Program-made: the position numbers and the translations under genes
Shown here: one piece after another, positions 18,438 to 27,785 of the stretch
How the letters are laid out: each line of letters starts with the position of its first letter
How positions within the stretch are numbered: position 1 is the stretch's first letter
Notes under the pieces: generated by a model
Seen by the model: the letters and a program-made list of their open reading frames with translations, nothing else
Database searches by the model: none
Told to the model about the DNA's origin: nothing
Assembly: GCA_027491215.1 (NCBI GenBank)
Contig: JAIXWP010000081.1
Location: 1 to 41,877, forward strand
Reading direction: 5' to 3'
Length of the DNA: 41,877 nt
Origin: Flavobacteriales bacterium
GTDB lineage: Bacteria > Bacteroidota > Bacteroidia > Flavobacteriales_D > Sanyastnellaceae

Positions 18438-20803
18438 TGAGCCGTATATTCCTTTATTCTTTCGTAGTAATTTTTCTATTTTCTTGTGCTTCAAATGAAG
18501 AACGAAGTACAATAGAGTTGAAGAGTTATATCATTGGTAATGCCCAACCCATCAAGCTATCCGATGACACTTCAAAATTAAAAGTGTCAGATCTCTTTGC
18601 TGATATAAATGGGTTTGAAAGTGCATCGATTGGAGATAAAAAACTTGAAGTAAAAGAAAACAAGATTATAATTCCTAATGATTGGGTGCCAGCACCTGTA
18701 TCAAATCTAAGAGTAATTTATAAAGGAGTTCAGCATGATATTCCTCTTTTTAAGAGTGAAAAGTTAGCGTATACTTTCAATTATAACGGTGGTTTAAATT
18801 CAAAGACAGTAGGTCTTGCAGGCAGCGTGAATGGTTGGAATTATAAGGCTGATAGTCTTACCAAAACTGATAAAGGTTGGAGCAAAACATTCAAGCTCGC
18901 ACCTGGTAGATATCCCTACCGCATATGGGTAGATGGTAAAGAAGGTTTAGATGAAACTAATCCCAACACCATGGACAATGGTCTTGGGGGACTAAATAAT
19001 TATTTCATAGTAGGTATTGAAAATGAAAAGGTAGAACTACTTCAGACCCTTTCTCCTTCTCAAGACACCATTTTTGTGAAAGCTCCAGCATCACTAAAAA
19101 ACATTCTTGCTTATTTAGAGAATCGATTGATCTCTGTAGAAAGAAAGGAAGACAAAGCATTTATTGTTATTCCTAGCTCGGTTGAGAAAACCGAGCGAAC
19201 GTTCGTTCGCTTTTATGCAGATAATGGTTCGAAAAGAACTAATGATTTGCTAATTCCTCTTCAGAATGGCCGCCCAATCCAACAAAGTATTGATTTGAAA
19301 AGAGAGGATTTGCATGCTACTGTGATGTATTTTATGATGGTAGACCGATTCATGGATGGAGATAGCACTAATAATCGCCCCACACCAGATCCAGCAATCA
19401 AACCTCAGGCGAATAATTTAGGAGGTGATCTCCAAGGTATCACGCAAAAAATTAAGGATGGCTACTTCCAAAGTTTGGGAATTAACACCATCTGGATTTC
19501 GCCAATTTCCCGCAATGCTGAGGGTGCTTGGGGTCTTTGGGATAAAGGCACTAAAAGTACGTTCAGCGCCTATCACGGTTATTGGCCAACAGCTTTAACC
19601 AAAATTGATGATCGATTTGGAAATGAAAAGGCTTTTAGAGAACTAATTGATCTAGCCCACGAGAATGGAATAAACGTAATCCTCGATTATGTCGCACATC
19701 ACGTTCACCAAGATCATATCTTATACAAGCAGCATCCAGAGTGGACCACTCAATTATACCTTCCAGATGGTACGTTAAACACAGAAAGATGGGATGAGCA
19801 CCGCTTAACTACTTGGTTCGATAAGTTCCTCCCCACATGGGATTTTTCTAAGCCTGAAGTAGTAAGTGCACTAACAGATACAGCCATGTATTGGGTTACA
19901 AATTATGAATTAGATGGATTCAGACATGATGCTACTAAACACATCCCTACAGAGTTCTGGGAGGAGCTAACGAAAAAAGTAAAGTCTAATAGCAAGAAAA
20001 AGCTATTTCAAATCGGTGAAACCTATGGATCACCAGAATTGATTTCGTCTTACATCACCAATGGGCAATTGGATGCACAATTTGATTTCAATCTTTATGA
20101 TGCTATTGTCGATGCCTTCGCAAAAGATGAGACTTCCTTTGATAATTTAGATCGAGTTTTAAATGAAAGTTTGAAGACTTATGGTCACCACCATTTGATG
20201 GGAAATATCACTGGTAATCAGGATAGAGCACGTTTCATATCATATGCCGATGGCAGTGTGAAGTTTTCGGAGGATGCAAAACTCGCAGGTTGGACTAGAG
20301 ACATTCAAAACCAAGGTGAAGTTGGATTCAATAAAATGGCTTCTCTTCAGGCATTTTTAATGACTACACCAGGAATTCCATGTGTTTATTATGGCGATGA
20401 AATTGGACTTCCTGGCGGTAATGACCCAGACAATCGTCGCATGATGAAATTCCAGGATTGGAATGATAATCAGAAAAAATTGCACGATGTTTCTTCTAGG
20501 CTTATTCAATTGCGCAGATCGAATCTTGCACTATCATATGGCGAGTTAATCCCTCTTTATAAGGACCCAACAACCTTCGTTTTTGCAAGAAATTACCTCG
20601 GTGAAACAACAATTGTGGTATTTACCAAAGGTCAAACTTCAAGTGCAAAGAACATCAGCTTTGATTGGCCATTTAATGAAATTGATTTGAAAAAAGAATC
20701 CTTCTTTGGACAGTCAACTATCCAAATAAACGGCCGTAAATGTTCATTGGATCTCAAAGGTGAATCTGTTGGAAAATATGGCTTTGAGATCTTTTACAAT
20801 TAA
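18437..20803 (+). CDS. GH13 amylase/neopullulanase-like lipoprotein with N-terminal glycogen-binding-like domain
   Basis: The 788-residue protein begins with a lipoprotein signal (lipobox LFSC, Cys17). Beta-sandwich domains follow, including a CBM48/AMPK-type glucan-binding module at about 115-190 (VGLAGSVNGWNYKADSL, PGRYPYRIWVDGKEG). The GH13 barrel starts near 295 (ATVMYFMMVDRFMDGD). Catalytic residues are nucleophile Asp498 in DGFRHDATKH, acid Glu528 in IGETYGS and Asp596 in GNQDRAR. Region IV, normally NHD, reads N-Q-D here (Gln595). A C-terminal beta domain closes the protein. The layout fits a surface or periplasmic alpha-glucan hydrolase of the cyclomaltodextrinase/neopullulanase type. 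It overlaps prmC by one base. Substrate is inferred as starch or glycogen fragments. Confidence 0.88.
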   Translation: MSRIFLYSFVVIFLFSCASNEERSTIELKSYIIGNAQPIKLSDDTSKLKVSDLFADINGFESASIGDKKLEVKENKIIIPNDWVPAPVSNLRVIYKGVQHDIPLFKSEKLAYTFNYNGGLNSKTVGLAGSVNGWNYKADSLTKTDKGWSKTFKLAPGRYPYRIWVDGKEGLDETNPNTMDNGLGGLNNYFIVGIENEKVELLQTLSPSQDTIFVKAPASLKNILAYLENRLISVERKEDKAFIVIPSSVEKTERTFVRFYADNGSKRTNDLLIPLQNGRPIQQSIDLKREDLHATVMYFMMVDRFMDGDSTNNRPTPDPAIKPQANNLGGDLQGITQKIKDGYFQSLGINTIWISPISRNAEGAWGLWDKGTKSTFSAYHGYWPTALTKIDDRFGNEKAFRELIDLAHENGINVILDYVAHHVHQDHILYKQHPEWTTQLYLPDGTLNTERWDEHRLTTWFDKFLPTWDFSKPEVVSALTDTAMYWVTNYELDGFRHDATKHIPTEFWEELTKKVKSNSKKKLFQIGETYGSPELISSYITNGQLDAQFDFNLYDAIVDAFAKDETSFDNLDRVLNESLKTYGHHHLMGNITGNQDRARFISYADGSVKFSEDAKLAGWTRDIQNQGEVGFNKMASLQAFLMTTPGIPCVYYGDEIGLPGGNDPDNRRMMKFQDWNDNQKKLHDVSSRLIQLRRSNLALSYGELIPLYKDPTTFVFARNYLGETTIVVFTKGQTSSAKNISFDWPFNEIDLKKESFFGQSTIQINGRKCSLDLKGESVGKYGFEIFYN

Positions 20804-20830
20804 TTAAGTTGTAAATGTGATATAGGTTGC

Positions 20831-20861
20831 CTTGGTTAATTGTAATGCGTGGTTAACTTTG
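20831..20861 (+). promoter_or_regulatory. Promoter of pruA
   Basis: CTTG (20831-20834), a 19-bp spacer and TAACTTTG (20854-20861) form a Bacteroidota-type promoter with an exact -7 box. The predicted start at about 20868 lies 9 nt before the ATG at 20877. It also excludes upstream in-frame starts such as 20832, which would fall within the promoter. Confidence 0.6.
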
Positions 20862-20876
20862 ACCAAAATTACAATT

Positions 20877-22505
20877 ATGCCAAAAGGAGTTTACAAGATC
20901 CCCTTCCCTATCAATGAGCCTGTGAAGAGCTATGCTCCAGGTAGCCCTGAAAAGGAAGAATTGCTCAAAGCATACAAAGCCCTTTATGATCAGAAAGCGA
21001 TTGATATTCCGATGTATATCGGTAGTCATGAAGTTCGCACTGAGAATAAGCGTCCATTGATTACACCTCATGAGCATGCAAAAGTGATTGCTCATTATAA
21101 TTATGGTAGTAAAGAAAATGTTGTTGCAGCGATCGATGCTGCCCTAGAGGCAAGAGAGCGTTGGGCTCAATTATCTTGGGAACATCGGGCAAGTATCTTC
21201 TTAAAAGCTGCCGATCTTCTCGCTGGTCCTTTCAGAGCAAAAATGAATGCGGCAACTATGCTTGCGCAAAGCAAAAATGCCTTTCAAGCGGAAATTGATG
21301 CGGCATGTGAGCTCATTGACTTCTTGAGATTCAATGTTGCGTATATGCAACAAATCTATCAAGATCAACCAGGCTCACTTCCTGGAATGTGGAACCGCAT
21401 GGAATATCGCCCACTAGAAGGATTCGTGTTTGCTTTAACGCCATTCAACTTCACAAGTATTGCTGCAAACCTGAGTGTTGCTCCAGCATTAATGGGTAAC
21501 GTAGTCGTTTGGAAACCAGCTGAAACTCAAATTTACAGTGCGCAAGTGATAATGGAGCTTTTCCAAGCAGCAGGCGTACCTCCAGGAGTAATTAATATGG
21601 TAACAGCAAGTGGTCAAGAAATGGGAGATGTTATATTCAAGCATCCTCAATTTGCGGGAATTCACTTCACAGGTTCTACAAGTGTTTTCAAAAGCCTTTG
21701 GAAAGAAATTGGGAACAATATTGATATCTATAAATCCTATCCTCGTATTGTTGGTGAAACCGGTGGAAAGGACTTTATCGTTGCACATCATTCCGCTAAC
21801 CCTTTGGAAGTAGCTACTGCAATTACAAGAGGAGCCTTCGAATTCCAAGGGCAGAAGTGCAGTGCAGCCAGCCGAGGATATATTCCAAAATCTATTTGGC
21901 CAGCAGTAAAAGAAAAAATCGTGGCAGATTTGAAGTCATTCAAAATGGGAAGTCCTGATAATTTTTCAAACTTCATTAATGCAGTAATCGATAAAAAGGC
22001 ATTCACAAAAATCTCTGGATATATTGATTATATCAAAGAACAAAAAGATGCTGAAATTATAGCTGGTGGTAACTATGATGGCAGCGTCGGTTATTTCATT
22101 GAACCTACAGTTGTTGTCACTACCAATCCTAAGTTCAGAACAATGTGTGAGGAAATCTTTGGTCCAATTATGACCATCTTCGTTTACGAAGATGAACTTT
22201 GGGCTGATACCCTTCATCTTGTGAATGAAACTAGCGAGTACGCTTTGACAGGAGCGATTTTGTCAAATGATAGATATGCTATTGATCAAGCAACAAGAGT
22301 TCTTGAAAATGCCGCAGGTAACTTCTACATCAATGACAAACCTACTGGTGCCGTAGTTGGTCAGCAGCCCTTCGGTGGAGCTCGTGGCAGCGGTACAAAT
22401 GATAAAGCGGGATCATATCTCAATCTCCTTCGTTGGGTTTCTCCTCGAACTATTAAAGAGACATTCAATCCTCCAAGTGACTATAAATATCCCTTCTTGG
22501 GATAA
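20877..22505 (+). CDS. pruA: L-glutamate gamma-semialdehyde (1-pyrroline-5-carboxylate) dehydrogenase
   Basis: The 542-residue NAD-dependent aldehyde dehydrogenase oxidises glutamate semialdehyde, the product of proline dehydrogenase, to glutamate. It opens with PKGVYKIPFPINEPVKSYAPG and contains the P5CDH-specific region LPGMWNRMEYRPLEGFVFAL. The general base is Glu294 in GETGGKD and the catalytic cysteine is Cys328 in GQKCSAASR. The end IKETFNPPSDYKYPFLG resembles monofunctional PruA of Bacteroidota and eukaryotic ALDH4. Start 20877 is chosen because of the promoter and the family N-terminus. Proline dehydrogenase is not adjacent. A strong terminator follows. Together with the nearby peptidases it fits catabolism of proline from protein. 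Confidence 0.95.
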   Translation: MPKGVYKIPFPINEPVKSYAPGSPEKEELLKAYKALYDQKAIDIPMYIGSHEVRTENKRPLITPHEHAKVIAHYNYGSKENVVAAIDAALEARERWAQLSWEHRASIFLKAADLLAGPFRAKMNAATMLAQSKNAFQAEIDAACELIDFLRFNVAYMQQIYQDQPGSLPGMWNRMEYRPLEGFVFALTPFNFTSIAANLSVAPALMGNVVVWKPAETQIYSAQVIMELFQAAGVPPGVINMVTASGQEMGDVIFKHPQFAGIHFTGSTSVFKSLWKEIGNNIDIYKSYPRIVGETGGKDFIVAHHSANPLEVATAITRGAFEFQGQKCSAASRGYIPKSIWPAVKEKIVADLKSFKMGSPDNFSNFINAVIDKKAFTKISGYIDYIKEQKDAEIIAGGNYDGSVGYFIEPTVVVTTNPKFRTMCEEIFGPIMTIFVYEDELWADTLHLVNETSEYALTGAILSNDRYAIDQATRVLENAAGNFYINDKPTGAVVGQQPFGGARGSGTNDKAGSYLNLLRWVSPRTIKETFNPPSDYKYPFLG

Positions 22506-22507
22506 AC

Positions 22508-22540
22508 AAAAAGTCCCGATGAATTCGGGACTTTTTTTTG
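22508..22540. terminator. Bidirectional terminator between pruA and yqgE
   Basis: A 12-bp perfect stem (AAAAAGTCCCGA at 22508-22519 with 22525-22536) encloses a 5-nt loop and is followed by T residues on the plus strand. The A-tract on the other side makes it usable for the converging yqgE gene. Confidence 0.88.
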
Positions 22541-22549
22541 TTTTAATAT

Positions 22550-23128
22550 TTAGTTCAAACTAGGATCTTCCGGAAGATTGGCGATCATCTCGCCTTGCCT
22601 GCCTTGTTGTTTCATAATCACCTTCCACAAATCTTCGATATCGGTATTCATAACTGTATCCTTATCAACATTTGTAACAAACCAGGAATTACTTTCAATT
22701 TCAGATTGTAATTGATCGGCTGACCAACCGCTGTATCCCACGAAGAACCGAACGTTCTCTTTTTCCAACTTACCCGCAACAAGCAACTTTTTCAAATGAT
22801 CAAAATCACCACCCATATAAATTCCAGGCATTATCTCGACGCTTTCTTTTATTTCGTCTCCTAAGGAATGTATATAGTACAAATTGGAGTTTCTTACTGG
22901 CCCGCCAATACTAATGCGTGTTGGAAAATGTGGCATCTCCTCCATTATTTGATCGAGCTCAACATCAATGTAATTATTCAAGACAAATCCAAATGATCCC
23001 TCATGATTATGCTCACAAAGCAACACAACAGTGCGTTTGAAATACGGGTCATTCAAAAAAGGCTCAGATAAGAGCACGTTTCCTTTGACAGGTTTAATCT
23101 TGCTATTCGGGGAAAAATCAATCTTCAC
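22550..23128 (-). CDS. yqgE: YqgE/AlgH family (UPF0301) protein
   Basis: The 192-residue cytoplasmic protein matches the UPF0301 family. It has a GNVLLSEPFLNDPYFKRTVV opening, then LLCEHNHEGSFGFVLN, the GGPVRNSNLYYIHS segment and VGYSGWSADQLQSEI. The length is the family norm (about 185-190). The family is conserved across Gram-negative bacteria and was once linked to alginate regulation (AlgH). Its biochemical function is not established, and I infer none. It is a single gene, convergent with pruA and divergent from the M14 peptidase gene (59 bp between starts). Confidence 0.9.
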   Translation of the reverse strand: MKIDFSPNSKIKPVKGNVLLSEPFLNDPYFKRTVVLLCEHNHEGSFGFVLNNYIDVELDQIMEEMPHFPTRISIGGPVRNSNLYYIHSLGDEIKESVEIMPGIYMGGDFDHLKKLLVAGKLEKENVRFFVGYSGWSADQLQSEIESNSWFVTNVDKDTVMNTDIEDLWKVIMKQQGRQGEMIANLPEDPSLN

Positions 23129-23187
23129 GGTCTAAATTTATGGCAAACAAGCCTAAAATTTAACATCAAATCATGTAGTTTTATACA

Positions 23188-24900
23188 ATGAGACATTTTC
23201 TTCTTTTAGCATTTATAATCATTGCCTTAAACGCATCTAGCCAGCATGATGCTTTTTCAGGCAATACGACAGTTACTTGGCAAGATTGTATTCAAATATT
23301 TTCCAAAATCGATGAGTCAAGTGACATTGCTCAGCTTACTGAAATGGGAAAAACAGATATCGGAAAACCTTTACATCTGTTAGTCATTAATAAAGAGAAA
23401 GAGTTCGATCCTAAAAAGTTCAACCCCAAAAAAACAATCATTCTCATTAATAATGCAATACACCCAGGCGAACCCGATGGTGTAGAGGCTTCTATAAACT
23501 TCAGTCGTGAAATCATTGATCCTGCCAACAAGCTTCATTTTCTATTGGACTCTGCTATTATTTGCATCATTCCAATTTACAATATCGATGGTTCATTTAT
23601 TCGAAATGGGTATAGCCGAACCAATCAAAACGGACCAATAGAATATGGCTTTCGTGGAAATGCTAAAAACCTCGATCTCAATCGCGACTTTATCAAATGT
23701 GATAGCGAAAATGCAAAATCATTCACCAAAATATTTCACCTGGTGAAGCCTCATGTTTTCATTGACACACATGTAAGTAACGGCGCAGACTATCAATATG
23801 TAATGACACTCATTTCCACTCAAGCGAATAAATTGGGAGGATCACAAGCTCAATTTTTAAAAAATCAAATGGAACCTGAGCTGTTTGAAAGAATGGCTCA
23901 AACTGGTTTTGAAATGAGTCCTTATGTCAATCATATGGGAGATATTCCAGAAACAGGAATTGCAGATTTTCTCGAAACTCCTCGATTTGCAAGTGGCTAC
24001 ACAGCCCTGTTTCAAACCCTTGGCTTTATTACAGAGACTCACATGCTTAAACCATATGCTCAAAGGGTTGAAGCTACATATTACTTTTTCAAATGCATGC
24101 TTGAATATGTCAATGAAAATAACTCAAGCATCGTTAAGCAAAAGGAAAAGGCAATCAAAGAATGGGCTTCAATAAAAAAATATCCACTCAATTTCAGATT
24201 GGATACCTTGAAAAAAGAAGCCCTTAGTTTCAAGGGATATGAAGCTGTATATGAAAGTTCATTGGTTGGAAACGGCAAAAGACTGAGATACGATCGCAAT
24301 AAACCATATGTAAAATCAATTCCATATTTCAGAAACTACACCCCAGAAATTACGATTGATGTTCCTAAATTCTATATCATTCCTCAGGCATGGAATGAAG
24401 CAGTAGACAGATTGAAGCTGAATGAAATTCAATTAGACCGAATTCAAAAGGATACTACCTTGGAAGTAAGCGGATATTATTTATACGGAGAATCAACAGG
24501 TAAAAAGCCATACGAAGGTCACTATGTTCATTCTGGCGTGCAAGCTCGAGAGGAAAAAATGAAGATCCTTTTTTTCGAAGGGGATTACATAGTACCAACA
24601 AATCAACCAGGTCTCAGATACATCATTGAAACCCTTGAGCCACGATCAGTGGATAGTTTCTTCAGTTGGAATTTCTTTGATAGTGTGCTACAACAAAAAG
24701 AATGGTTTAGCGATTATGTTTTTGAAGAAATGGCTTCTCAGTATCTGAATGAAAATGCTACTTTGAAGGCAGAATTCGAAGATGCCCTGAAAAATGATCC
24801 AGAAATGCAAGAGCACTGGGCTCAATTGTATTGGATTTATAGGCACTCGCCACATTACGAAGAGAGCGCATTTAGGTACCCTATTTATTTTCTAAAATAA
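23188..24900 (+). CDS. Secreted M14-family zinc carboxypeptidase
   Basis: The 570-residue protein has a signal peptide of about 18 residues (MRHFLLLAFIIIALNASSQ). The zinc site of M14 carboxypeptidases is intact: His92 and Glu95 in HPGEPDG and His195 in IDTHVSNGAD. The likely catalytic Glu283 lies in GFITETHML. The segment NLDLNRDF, which binds the substrate carboxylate in relatives, is also present at about 165-172. The peptidase domain covers about 20-310. The C-terminal ~260 residues form a further region of unknown role, as in other Bacteroidota M14 proteins. It should remove C-terminal amino acids from peptides in the periplasm or outside the cell. It ends 9 nt from the end of the convergent DUF5723 gene, with no terminator visible between them. 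Confidence 0.88.
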   Translation: MRHFLLLAFIIIALNASSQHDAFSGNTTVTWQDCIQIFSKIDESSDIAQLTEMGKTDIGKPLHLLVINKEKEFDPKKFNPKKTIILINNAIHPGEPDGVEASINFSREIIDPANKLHFLLDSAIICIIPIYNIDGSFIRNGYSRTNQNGPIEYGFRGNAKNLDLNRDFIKCDSENAKSFTKIFHLVKPHVFIDTHVSNGADYQYVMTLISTQANKLGGSQAQFLKNQMEPELFERMAQTGFEMSPYVNHMGDIPETGIADFLETPRFASGYTALFQTLGFITETHMLKPYAQRVEATYYFFKCMLEYVNENNSSIVKQKEKAIKEWASIKKYPLNFRLDTLKKEALSFKGYEAVYESSLVGNGKRLRYDRNKPYVKSIPYFRNYTPEITIDVPKFYIIPQAWNEAVDRLKLNEIQLDRIQKDTTLEVSGYYLYGESTGKKPYEGHYVHSGVQAREEKMKILFFEGDYIVPTNQPGLRYIIETLEPRSVDSFFSWNFFDSVLQQKEWFSDYVFEEMASQYLNENATLKAEFEDALKNDPEMQEHWAQLYWIYRHSPHYEESAFRYPIYFLK

Positions 24901-24909
24901 ATACAGTAC

Positions 24910-26349
24910 TTACCAGCTTGGACAAGGCAGCGGTTCAAAACCTTGGCGACGAACTTTAGGCTGTTTTTTGTTTTTCTTGTCACCGCATTTCCAATGCTTG
25001 AAGAGAGTTATTTTTAATGACAAATAAAAGTCCGCTCCGTAGATATCTTTTTTGCGTACAATTGATAGCAGATCATCACTTCCAATGATAAGGCTGTTAA
25101 GCCTCAATGCCAAGCCAGCCATGGGCTGTCTAAATTCATGTATCGTAACGGGAACTGATATTTCGAATCGTTTCTTCTCCCATCGCGGTGCGATACCAAT
25201 GTATGATGCACGCTGAACCCCTAGTCTATTCTGCCAAGGAATTCCAGCTGTAACGACAGAATAAACATAAAAACCTCTTCCTAGATTGTAGTCAAATTGA
25301 GCAGAAAATGCTCCGGGTAGCATCATTGTGAATGGACGAGTGTCGGAGTTATTTTGGGCAGCGCCAAGCCCTTCGGTCAACAAACTGTCTATGCTTGAGA
25401 GATCTTCTATTTGAGTATTCGAAAAGTCTTGCCATTCATTCTGCTCTGTTTCATTGAAAATATTTCTGAATGATGGAGACTTGAATTTGATTCTTCCAAT
25501 ATCTAATAATGAAAAGCCTAAGCGATAACGGTAATCACCATCAGTGCATGGATCATAAGGCGTGTAACCTTCTGAAGACTTGAAACGCTGCTTGAAAGTG
25601 ATTCCTAAATCAGTAGAGTAACCAGTGCCGTTATTCCATGAGAAACCGTCGCGCATAGGGTCGTTAAAGCCATACTCACCACTAAATGTCTGAGTCTCCA
25701 AACTACTGCTGTCCCTTACTACATAAGTCCAATCGTCAATGCGAAGCCCTACTCCACCAATGCCCCAAAGTCTTTTGACAGAAATGGCTGCTTGAGTTAT
25801 CATGTCACCTCTAGCGCTAATAATAGTTCCATAAGTAAATCCGATTTCTGCCCAATTCAAGGAATGTGCTCTCAAATTTTTCGATTGCTGCAGTGCTCCC
25901 ATTTGTGGCGCATATTGAAAGCCTTCTATTAAATAATTACCTAACTCTTCATCGATGCCTCTGGCATCCGTAACCGAACGAACGTTCGAGAAAACAGCAA
26001 AAGCACTTTTCTTTACTGCAAATGTGAACGAAGGGCCTCCAATTGAAACATCAGCATAAGCTCTGTAATCAGACTTTCCCAGATTGTATCCTGGCTCTTT
26101 AAGCTCACTTAGCGCTTGACCATTCAACGAACCACCGGGAAGAAAAACAAAGTTATTTCTTGCAAACGTACTTACACCGAAAAGTTGAATGTCAATGAAA
26201 GCCCGTGAATCGACAATGGTAGATGGGTTGTTCAGGAGTGTGTTTACTGGAGACCTTGAGCTTCCTGCAATACCCAAATTATCTTGAGCACGCGCAATAA
26301 AGCCCGCAAGCAGAAATAGGGTGAAGAGATAATGTTTCAAGGCGACCAC
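24910..26349 (-). CDS. DUF5723-family secreted/outer-membrane protein
   Basis: The protein has up to 479 residues, starting at a GTG (26349). A TTG at 26340 gives MKHYLFTLFLLAGFIARAQ, a more usual signal peptide for this phylum, so the true start may be there. No ATG is available. The mature N-terminus LGIAGSSRSPVNTLLNNPST and the many amphipathic strands match the DUF5723 family of Bacteroidota, thought to be beta-barrel proteins of the outer membrane. The function is unknown. It is the last gene of a minus-strand group with nrnA, a GldI-like protein and an FKBP lipoprotein, 48 nt after the FKBP gene. Its C-terminal residues are Cys-, Lys- and Arg-rich, which is odd for a barrel end. Confidence 0.75.
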   Translation of the reverse strand: MVALKHYLFTLFLLAGFIARAQDNLGIAGSSRSPVNTLLNNPSTIVDSRAFIDIQLFGVSTFARNNFVFLPGGSLNGQALSELKEPGYNLGKSDYRAYADVSIGGPSFTFAVKKSAFAVFSNVRSVTDARGIDEELGNYLIEGFQYAPQMGALQQSKNLRAHSLNWAEIGFTYGTIISARGDMITQAAISVKRLWGIGGVGLRIDDWTYVVRDSSSLETQTFSGEYGFNDPMRDGFSWNNGTGYSTDLGITFKQRFKSSEGYTPYDPCTDGDYRYRLGFSLLDIGRIKFKSPSFRNIFNETEQNEWQDFSNTQIEDLSSIDSLLTEGLGAAQNNSDTRPFTMMLPGAFSAQFDYNLGRGFYVYSVVTAGIPWQNRLGVQRASYIGIAPRWEKKRFEISVPVTIHEFRQPMAGLALRLNSLIIGSDDLLSIVRKKDIYGADFYLSLKITLFKHWKCGDKKNKKQPKVRRQGFEPLPCPSW

Positions 26350-26397
26350 TTTTACTTGAAACGAATTTCACCCTTAACTTGTTTCTTTATCAATGAA

Positions 26398-27267
26398 TTA
26401 TTTACTTTTTTTCACCTCGAGTACGTTGATATCAAAGTAAATCGGAGTCTTAGGAGGAATGATTCCGGTTTGACTTCCATCTTCACCGAAAGCGAGACTT
26501 GATGGCATATAAACAAGTGCACGTTCACCAGATCGCATCAGGGATATTCCATATTGCATCCCTGGAATCATCTGTCCGGGCTTACCAAAGGTTGTTTGCA
26601 TATTAGTCAGAGAATCCTTTCTTGTTCCATCCAACCAATAAGTATTGTACTCGATAGTTATTTCATCTCCAGATTTTATACTATCACCATCTGTTTTATT
26701 AATCCAAGCCATAGAAATTTTGCCATAATCAAGCCACTCCATGTTCTTAGTGCTTTGACAAAGTTTGATGGCATCAATTTCATCCATCATATTCTCTTGT
26801 GCTTTGTGCATGAAATACTCGCAAATATTATCATCAGAAGCAAATCGTTTTTCCATCTTTACTTCGTATTCCACTTCCGCTCTACTTACTAGTTCCGTTG
26901 AATCTGCGCTGAATAACAGAAGAGATTCTTTCCCTGGTAGAATGTATCGACATACTTCACCTTGCTTCATTTGATTGATGTCTTTCAACAAACTTTCATG
27001 AGGAAAATATTTATACAATTCCTCTGGGTGAACTAAAAGATAAGTTCCTTTTTGATTTCCTAGCGAATCAGGAAACAGCGTGACTTGAAGGGCAAAATAT
27101 GATGATATTACAGCATTACCTTGATCATCTCCTAGAGCCAAGAGCTTTTTATAATGCCCATCTCCTAGATCAAGATATTCTGGGTGTTTCCCTTCACAAG
27201 ATGCTATAGTTACAGCAATAAGTGATACAAAAACGCCAATAAATAATGATTGAAATTTCATTGTCAT
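26398..27267 (-). CDS. FKBP-type peptidyl-prolyl isomerase lipoprotein
   Basis: The 289-residue protein has a lipobox IASC at Cys24, so it is a lipid-anchored envelope protein. The N-terminal half (about 25-175) is a distinct domain with repeated SYFALQV/AEVEYEVKMEK strands, possibly a degenerate FKBP or substrate-binding part. The C-terminal ~110 residues form an FKBP domain, with GDEITIEYNTYWLDGT, the MIPGMQYGISLMRSGERA turn and YMPSSLAFGEDG. FKBP enzymes speed proline isomerisation during folding. The ATG overlaps the stop of the upstream GldI-like gene by one base (TAATG). Both sit downstream of nrnA. The linked pair of envelope PPIases suggests a role in folding of exported proteins such as gliding or type IX components (inference). 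Confidence 0.85.
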   Translation of the reverse strand: MTMKFQSLFIGVFVSLIAVTIASCEGKHPEYLDLGDGHYKKLLALGDDQGNAVISSYFALQVTLFPDSLGNQKGTYLLVHPEELYKYFPHESLLKDINQMKQGEVCRYILPGKESLLLFSADSTELVSRAEVEYEVKMEKRFASDDNICEYFMHKAQENMMDEIDAIKLCQSTKNMEWLDYGKISMAWINKTDGDSIKSGDEITIEYNTYWLDGTRKDSLTNMQTTFGKPGQMIPGMQYGISLMRSGERALVYMPSSLAFGEDGSQTGIIPPKTPIYFDINVLEVKKSK

Positions 27268-27785
27268 TAATCTAAAGCTACAAGTTCAAGATCGTATAAA
27301 AGAGGCATACTCTGTGCGACTTTTTTAGAGTCACCGGTAAGCCCAAAAGCTAAGTGACTTGGCAAAATCACTTTTGCTTTATCTCCTACTTTCATTAACA
27401 ATATCATTTCATGAAGACCACTTTCTACATTGTCCTGACCTATTAAAAACTGACTAGGCTTTGAAAAATCTGATCTGTAAAGCTCTGTTCCATCAAACTT
27501 ACTCACGATATACTGGATACTTGCAACATTATTCAACTTTGCTTGTGCCCCACTGCCAGGCTGATAAATCCAATATCGAAGTCCCGTTCCTGTTGTAGTC
27601 ATTTTCCAATTTTGGGTGGCGATAAAGTCATCGATTAGCTGAATCTCTTCTTCGTGAAGTGCTTTGTTATGAGCCACTAAATCTTTCATCAATTTATCTT
27701 GAGTGATCACTTCTTGCGACTCTCGTTGCTCTCTGCATCCATTGCAACTCATTAACACCACTAACAAAAACGGAATTATTCTCAT
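27267..27785 (-). CDS. gldI: GldI-like FKBP-type peptidyl-prolyl isomerase lipoprotein
   Basis: The 172-residue lipoprotein (lipobox VLMSC, Cys14) has one FKBP domain: LRYWIYQPGSGAQAKL, YIVSKFDGTELYRS, SGLHEMILLMKVGDKAKVIL and LAFGLTG. Its size and lipoprotein form match GldI, which is needed for gliding motility in Flavobacterium johnsoniae and is thought to help fold gliding or type IX secretion proteins. The order nrnA-gldI-PPIase is, as far as I recall, common in flavobacteria. I use the symbol with moderate certainty because no other gld gene is in the window. It overlaps nrnA by 4 nt (ATGA) and the next PPIase gene by 1 nt. Confidence 0.7.
   Translation of the reverse strand: MRIIPFLLVVLMSCNGCREQRESQEVITQDKLMKDLVAHNKALHEEEIQLIDDFIATQNWKMTTTGTGLRYWIYQPGSGAQAKLNNVASIQYIVSKFDGTELYRSDFSKPSQFLIGQDNVESGLHEMILLMKVGDKAKVILPSHLAFGLTGDSKKVAQSMPLLYDLELVALD

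Noticed and set aside
19176-19215. Two adjacent inverted repeats and a 14-base match (CGAACGTTCGTTCG) with 25975-25990.
   Set aside because: Both lie inside coding sequence and follow from codons for unrelated peptides; a 14-base match is expected by chance over 42 kb on two strands.
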